The notes under the pieces were generated by a model. It saw only the letters and a program-made list of their open reading frames with translations, had not been told where the DNA came from and searched no databases. The position numbers and the translations under genes were made by a program. Positions 43,692 to 47,392 of a stretch of DNA of 47,392 nucleotides are shown here, piece after piece. How positions within the stretch are numbered: position 1 is the stretch's first letter; each line of letters opens with the position of its first letter. This stretch comes from Trichocoleus sp. Lineage in GTDB: Bacteria; Cyanobacteriota; Cyanobacteriia; Elainellales; Elainellaceae. The stretch is from contig DATNQD010000025.1 of the NCBI GenBank assembly GCA_036702865.1, positions 1 to 47,392 on the forward strand, written 5' to 3'.

Positions 43692-43749
43692 TTATTGTTG
43701 TAAGCAAGTAACGAAGTCCGAGCTAGATATCTACAAGTCATCTTTTTGA

Positions 43750-43774
43750 AGAGCCAAATATCAAGGTTGGCTCT
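43750..43774 (+). promoter_or_regulatory. 8-bp hairpin upstream of the Gly-Gly peptide gene
   Basis: AGAGCCAA (43750-43757) pairs perfectly with TTGGCTCT (43767-43774) around a nine-base loop. It lies 70 bases before the peptide ATG and has no T-run, so it is an operator or 5'-leader hairpin rather than a terminator. Confidence 0.5.
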
Positions 43775-43844
43775 ATTCAGACGGCTTGGAATAAGGTGCT
43801 CTGGTAATCGATTCAATCTGTTAGAAATTTTAGGAGAAGTCACA

Positions 43845-44063
43845 ATGAGTGAACAGCCCTCAGTCAAAGACGAAGCCCAGCTTTCTGATGAGGAACTTAA
43901 TGGCGTATCTGGTGGTATTAATGAGCGCTTTAAGGAAGCTCATGATGCACAACTCAACAAATCTTCTGAGGATGGAGAGCTTTCTGATAAGCAGCTAGAA
44001 ACTGTTGAAGGGGGAGTCTCTTCTCGCTTCGAGGAAGCCCATCAAGAACAACTAGATAAGTAG
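43845..44063 (+). CDS. Tandem double-glycine peptide precursor, likely NHLP-system cargo
   Basis: The 72-residue peptide starts at ATG 43845 behind AGGAGA (seven-base spacing); an upstream extension of the frame lacks support. It holds two copies of a 33-residue period: LSDEELNGVSGG (13-24) followed by INERFKEAHDAQLNK (25-39), and LSDKQLETVEGG (46-57) followed by VSSRFEEAHQEQLDK (58-72). Fifteen of 27 aligned residues are identical. Each repeat begins with the LSxxELxxVxGG pattern recognised by C39 peptidases and ends in an RF-EAH-QL-K segment. There is no Cys and few Ser/Thr in the cores, and no modification enzyme lies nearby, so the product may be unmodified. It is transcribed away from the export operon whose C39 transporter should process it. 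Confidence 0.82.
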   Translation: MSEQPSVKDEAQLSDEELNGVSGGINERFKEAHDAQLNKSSEDGELSDKQLETVEGGVSSRFEEAHQEQLDK

Positions 44064-44097
44064 TCTAGTGCTCTGGTCCAAAAGACCTGTATTCTAT

Positions 44098-44132
44098 GTC
44101 TCCTACATTTACTAAGTGGGAGGCATTTCTTG
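44098..44132 (+). terminator. Likely terminator of the Gly-Gly peptide gene
   Basis: A nine-pair stem GTCTCCTAC/GTGGGAGGC (two G-U pairs) with a nine-base loop is followed by the T-rich ATTTCTTGCT. It lies 35 bases after the stop. Confidence 0.5.
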
Positions 44133-44373
44133 CTTGGCACAAACCTGATTTAGCAGTGCCTAAACTCCTCTAACGACACTTCAATCAGTGTCTAATTTGT
44201 TCTGTCCTAAAGTCTGATATTTAAGTAAGCAGATGGGCGCAATAAACTAATCGGATCCGGCTGGTTATTGATCATTCGTTGTTCACAAATGATAAAGAAA
44301 AAACGATCGAGAATAAATGACGATGACAGCCTCATCCAACCTCTTTTTCCATCAACCTACTGAGCCAACCAAG

Positions 44374-45177
44374 CTACTTCGTGAACCAGGTCATACCTTC
44401 GTGAGCGATCGCTGCCGGAACAGTATGAGGACCATCAAATTCCTGATAAAGCACGTCATATCCGGCGCGCTTTAGTTGTGGCACAATACGACGACTGCAC
44501 CGATCAATTGGTAAGACCCTGTCTTTCTGACCATGAGAAATGAAAATACGGGGTTCACCGACCTGAGCTGCGGGTGCCATAAATCCAGGTGAGAAAGCAA
44601 GAATATGTCCAAACAAATCACCATTGGTAATGCCAACCGAAAGAGCATACGATGCTCCATCTGAAAAGCCACCGATCGCGACCTGATTGGGATCGATCGC
44701 ATACTGAGTAAAAGTCTGTGCTAATGCCTGATCAACAAAGGCAATATCAGGACCATAGCGACCAACAATCACATCCCAGGTTCTGTCGCGAGAGTCTACA
44801 GCTAACACAATTGTCTTGAAATCATCCGCCAGTTGCCGGACAATTCTTAGCCCACCCTCAGCGTCACCACCAGCACCATGCAGCATCACCAATAGCGGCA
44901 CAGGTTGATTTGCTCGATAAGATGTAGGGACATAGAGCAACCCATCGCGTTGACCAGCTAGATTGAGGGGATGAAGCCCAGGAGATCCGGATTCGCTCGG
45001 TTGCAGTGGACGAGCTTGTAGTCGTCCTGTTGCGGCTGAACTTGCTTGCTGCATTGCCATGATTGGTGAGTTCTGCTTGACACAACGAATAACTGGAGAG
45101 GCTGCGATCGGGAAGACAAATCCTACTCCAAGATGGAGAAAGTACCGCCTGGTCCAAGAGCCTTTCTGGAGGTGCAT
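44374..45177 (-). CDS. Probable Tat-exported alpha/beta-hydrolase esterase
   Basis: This 267-residue esterase is of the phospholipase/carboxylesterase or PHB-depolymerase-like type. The N-terminus reads SWTRRYFLHLGVGFVFPIAA: a twin-arginine pair followed by a hydrophobic stretch, fitting a Tat signal and periplasmic location. Catalytic elements are the oxyanion region VMLHGAGGDAEGG, the nucleophile elbow GGFSDGAS (Ser172), Asp219 in HGQKDRVLPID and His251 in DGPHTVPA. All three triad members are in family order. The substrate is unknown. The start ATG at 45177 follows GGAG. It converges on the peptide gene and has no operon partner. Confidence 0.87.
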   Translation of the reverse strand: MHLQKGSWTRRYFLHLGVGFVFPIAASPVIRCVKQNSPIMAMQQASSAATGRLQARPLQPSESGSPGLHPLNLAGQRDGLLYVPTSYRANQPVPLLVMLHGAGGDAEGGLRIVRQLADDFKTIVLAVDSRDRTWDVIVGRYGPDIAFVDQALAQTFTQYAIDPNQVAIGGFSDGASYALSVGITNGDLFGHILAFSPGFMAPAAQVGEPRIFISHGQKDRVLPIDRCSRRIVPQLKRAGYDVLYQEFDGPHTVPAAIAHEGMTWFTK

Positions 45178-45515
45178 ATAAATCGTTTAGACTGTCGTAC
45201 AAATATCTTAAAAGCTATACTCAAGCTAAAATATCAAACTGCGAAATTCATTGTTCTTTAGAAGGATTCAAAGGTGCACAATATTGCTCTTTGAGAGTAT
45301 TTCAATACTTCTTTAGTCTGTTTGAAATAAAATTACTCTGTTTGTTACTAAAAGTTTCAAATTTGAGATTTGTATAATCTAGCAATCTTAATATTTGGAA
45401 AATATTTGGCAGAATTATTGAGTACAAAAAGTAAGCTGTAAACTCACTAACGGCTCTGCTAAAAGCTTCTAGCTTCCAATAGATCTGAGTTGCTGCTAAC
45501 TGCTAAAGAGCGAGG
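45178..45515. other. AT-rich intergenic region without a recognised gene
   Basis: About 340 very AT-rich bases lie between the esterase start and the erythromycin-esterase stop. No coding frame was accepted. The esterase promoter should lie here, but several AT-rich hexamers compete and none is convincing. Confidence 0.45.
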
Positions 45516-46880
45516 TTATAGACCAGAGGGAAAGGTTTCTGGAACTTCTACGCTCTCATGTTCATTTGGACGATCGAGCGGTTCTACTGCGCTGGTCTGA
45601 TCAATATGAATTACAGCATCAAATTGAGCTGGAAGTTGAGCCTGAAAGTAATGGCTTCTCCGCTCAGTTCGGGGTAGATAAATTACGCCGATCGCCCGTT
45701 CTAGTCGCGGTTCTTGTAGCCCTGTCGTGGCTGAATTTTTTTGGCGTAGATCGAGCCAGAATTGGGGTAAGCCAACCTGATGAAAGATTGCTTCATAACT
45801 GTCGGGTAAAGCCGGACGAACCTGCTGCAATTTCGGTGGATCGCCCCAGTGCGAAGCAGCCGCTACTGTCCCGCTATAGGTGGTGAAACCAATCAAAACG
45901 GCATCTTGCCCGTAGCGTTCTCGCACCAGTTGCCCCACGTTCCACTCACCTGTTTTTTTCATGTCGGTTGCCCGTGCATCTCCCAGATGAGAATTATGTG
46001 CCCAAACCACAATCTTAGGCTGTTTTCCTTGTCGTTCAAGGTGAGCAACGAGATGATCTAATGTTTCTGCCATATGGCGATCGCGCAAGTTCCAAGAAAT
46101 ATCTTGCTTTTGAAACATTGAGCGGTAATAGGCTTCTGCATTTTTAACTAAACGAGCATTCTGTTCCGCGTAAAAAAATTCATCCTCTGCTACGTTGCCG
46201 TCGCGTTGAGCATACTCTCCCATCCGTTGCTGCAATTCCACGAGTTGCTTAACGGCTTCATCTTCACAGGAGTTGGTTATTCCAAAGGTGGCAGCATACC
46301 CGTAGCTTTGCGAATCTTCGCCAGCATGGTCAAAGCAGGAGTAGCGGTGGCGTGCTTGTTTTGCTGCCTCAGGATCGACCTGTTCTAAATAGTTCAACAC
46401 CGCTTCCATCGAGGCGTACAGGCTGTAGAGATCCATCCCGTAGAACCCAACTCTTGCCCCATAGTCAGGTAGAGCGTCATTATGCTGGCGTAACCAGGCC
46501 ACAAAGTTTAACACGTCTGTATTTCGCCACATCCATAGCGGAAAGTCCTGGAAATCCTCCAATGCTTTCGCTGCTGTTGAATCTTTGCTGATCCCTCGGA
46601 CAAAGCGATCGACGCGATCGGCATCGGGAAAATCTGCTTCTACTGCCACCGCAATAAAGCCTTTCTCCTGAATCAACCGTTTTGTAATTTCTGCTCGCTG
46701 CTGATAAAACTCATGGGTTCCGTGAGAAGCTTCTCCAATCAACACGAACCGAGCATCACCAACGAGATCCAGCAACGCATCAGCGTCCCCAACGCGAGTT
46801 AAAGGATGAGCCACTTGTCGAATAGCATCCACTAAGCTGGCAGTTGCCGTCTGCTTCAGATCATCGGGTGGCACTACCAT
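45516..46880 (-). CDS. Erythromycin esterase family protein
   Basis: This 454-residue cytosolic protein belongs to the erythromycin-esterase/succinoglycan-biosynthesis family. The N-terminal motif FVLIGEASHGTHEFYQQRAEI carries the conserved Glu50 and His53. IAVAVEADFPDA and MWRNTDVLNFVAWLR follow, then the central VVWAHNSHLGDARATDM with its conserved His. The family hydrolyses macrolide lactones in a few members. Most chromosomal homologues, like this one, have no proven substrate, so resistance is not implied. The ATG at 46880 follows GGAGAG at good distance. It stands alone on the minus strand. Confidence 0.9.
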   Translation of the reverse strand: MVVPPDDLKQTATASLVDAIRQVAHPLTRVGDADALLDLVGDARFVLIGEASHGTHEFYQQRAEITKRLIQEKGFIAVAVEADFPDADRVDRFVRGISKDSTAAKALEDFQDFPLWMWRNTDVLNFVAWLRQHNDALPDYGARVGFYGMDLYSLYASMEAVLNYLEQVDPEAAKQARHRYSCFDHAGEDSQSYGYAATFGITNSCEDEAVKQLVELQQRMGEYAQRDGNVAEDEFFYAEQNARLVKNAEAYYRSMFQKQDISWNLRDRHMAETLDHLVAHLERQGKQPKIVVWAHNSHLGDARATDMKKTGEWNVGQLVRERYGQDAVLIGFTTYSGTVAAASHWGDPPKLQQVRPALPDSYEAIFHQVGLPQFWLDLRQKNSATTGLQEPRLERAIGVIYLPRTERRSHYFQAQLPAQFDAVIHIDQTSAVEPLDRPNEHESVEVPETFPSGL

Positions 46881-47392
46881 GTTTTATTTCTCTCCAGCAG
46901 AGGTTAGCAGAGTTGCCGCCTTCATGATGGCGATAACTTGTTGACTCATGAGCTTGAGTTGCATATTGACTCATTCGCAAACGCGATAAAAGCGATCGTT
47001 CTGTCAGAATAAGAATCTTGGGTTGATCAAACCTCTGCCTCAAGACGGTCTAGTTACATCCTGAAGACAACTTAAAACAGAGTTTTTGTAAAATTCAAAT
47101 GTTTCTCAAATCACCCTTTGTTCTTAATTCTGCAACAACTGTGTCATAAGCCTGTGACAGAACAAATAACACCCGCTCACTTCAATTTCGCTACCAAATC
47201 CTACATCTAAATAATTACTGTATTGATTCTAATAACGCACTCTTTTATATCAACAACTGGTTGCGGATTTCGTGTAGAAGCTGATCTGGAATCTTGAGCA
47301 ACAAGGTCAGATTGAGCCATCGATAAGACAAAACGTTCTGTTTTGATGTTTTTCTGGCTGGTTTTCTCCATCTTTTGGTTTCTAAAGCATGA
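46881..47392. other. Terminal intergenic region without a recognised gene
   Basis: Just over 500 bases lie to the window edge. A 54-codon minus-strand frame (47207-47371) has no ribosome-binding site and no recognisable content. The promoter of the erythromycin-esterase-family gene should lie just right of 46880. Confidence 0.45.

Noticed and set aside
45516-46880. Macrolide-resistance gene
   Set aside because: Family membership is clear, but most chromosomal homologues have no shown macrolide activity and no resistance context is present.
47207-47371. 54-codon minus-strand ORF starting MEKTSQKNIKTERF
   Set aside because: It has no ribosome-binding site, no recognisable domain and a low-complexity polar composition; probably chance.
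1-47392. CRISPR arrays, tRNA or rRNA genes
   Set aside because: No regularly spaced repeats of 25-40 bases and no cloverleaf or rRNA motifs were seen on reading both strands; short tRNA-like elements could still be missed by eye.

Overview
The window looks like a chromosomal segment of a cyanobacterium, probably filamentous. The basis is the frequent HIP1-type GCGATCGC octamers, a gene for the cyanobacterial photosystem II small protein Psb34, a cyanobacteriochrome-type GAF domain, and very large PAS/GAF hybrid histidine kinases. Most genes lie on the minus strand. No rRNA, tRNA or CRISPR array was seen.

Layout. (1) 1-1940 is a decay zone. An IS701-family element runs off the left edge, and its transposase appears to need a -1 frameshift to be complete. 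It has cut off the front of a short-chain dehydrogenase, which is followed at once by the tail of an amidase. (2) 2034-4419 holds a GGCT-like hypothetical gene and an aldo/keto reductase-TetR pair. (3) 4509-20141 is a signalling block of four sensor kinases of 860-1679 residues. One carries a DXCF-type bilin-binding GAF, and one starts with a ribbon-helix-helix-like DNA-binding segment. (4) 20334-24118 has an alpha/beta hydrolase, an MFS exporter, a membrane-anchored SDR and a scrap of an RND pump. (5) 24596-29469 is a second kinase operon. Its first gene has an N-terminal ethylene-binding domain with the copper-ligand residues in ETR1 spacing, and its second is a receiver-kinase. (6) 29860-36015 holds an MFS protein, an orphan NarL-type regulator, an SDR, psb34, an MpaB-like oxygenase gene and small ORFs. 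(7) 36027-44063 is an NHLP-type peptide export cluster: two-CNB protein, short HlyD-like adaptor, C39 peptidase-ABC and NHLP ABC. A divergent 72-residue peptide gene beside it has two tandem leader-like repeats, each ending in Gly-Gly. (8) 44374-46880 holds a probable Tat-exported esterase and an erythromycin-esterase-family protein.

How the genes work together. The two smaller kinase operons share one design: a multi-PAS HisKA_2 kinase, a 14-base gap, then a protein with an N-terminal receiver and a C-terminal HisKA kinase. This suggests a duplicated phosphorelay whose two copies took different sensory inputs (bilin light sensing in one, ethylene-type and possibly bilin sensing in the other). 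The export cluster is a self-contained machine for cutting and secreting a double-glycine peptide, and the divergent tandem-repeat peptide is the obvious cargo. No maturation enzyme sits nearby, so the product may be an unmodified signal or bacteriocin-like peptide. Function calls come from motif recognition by eye; no database search was run.
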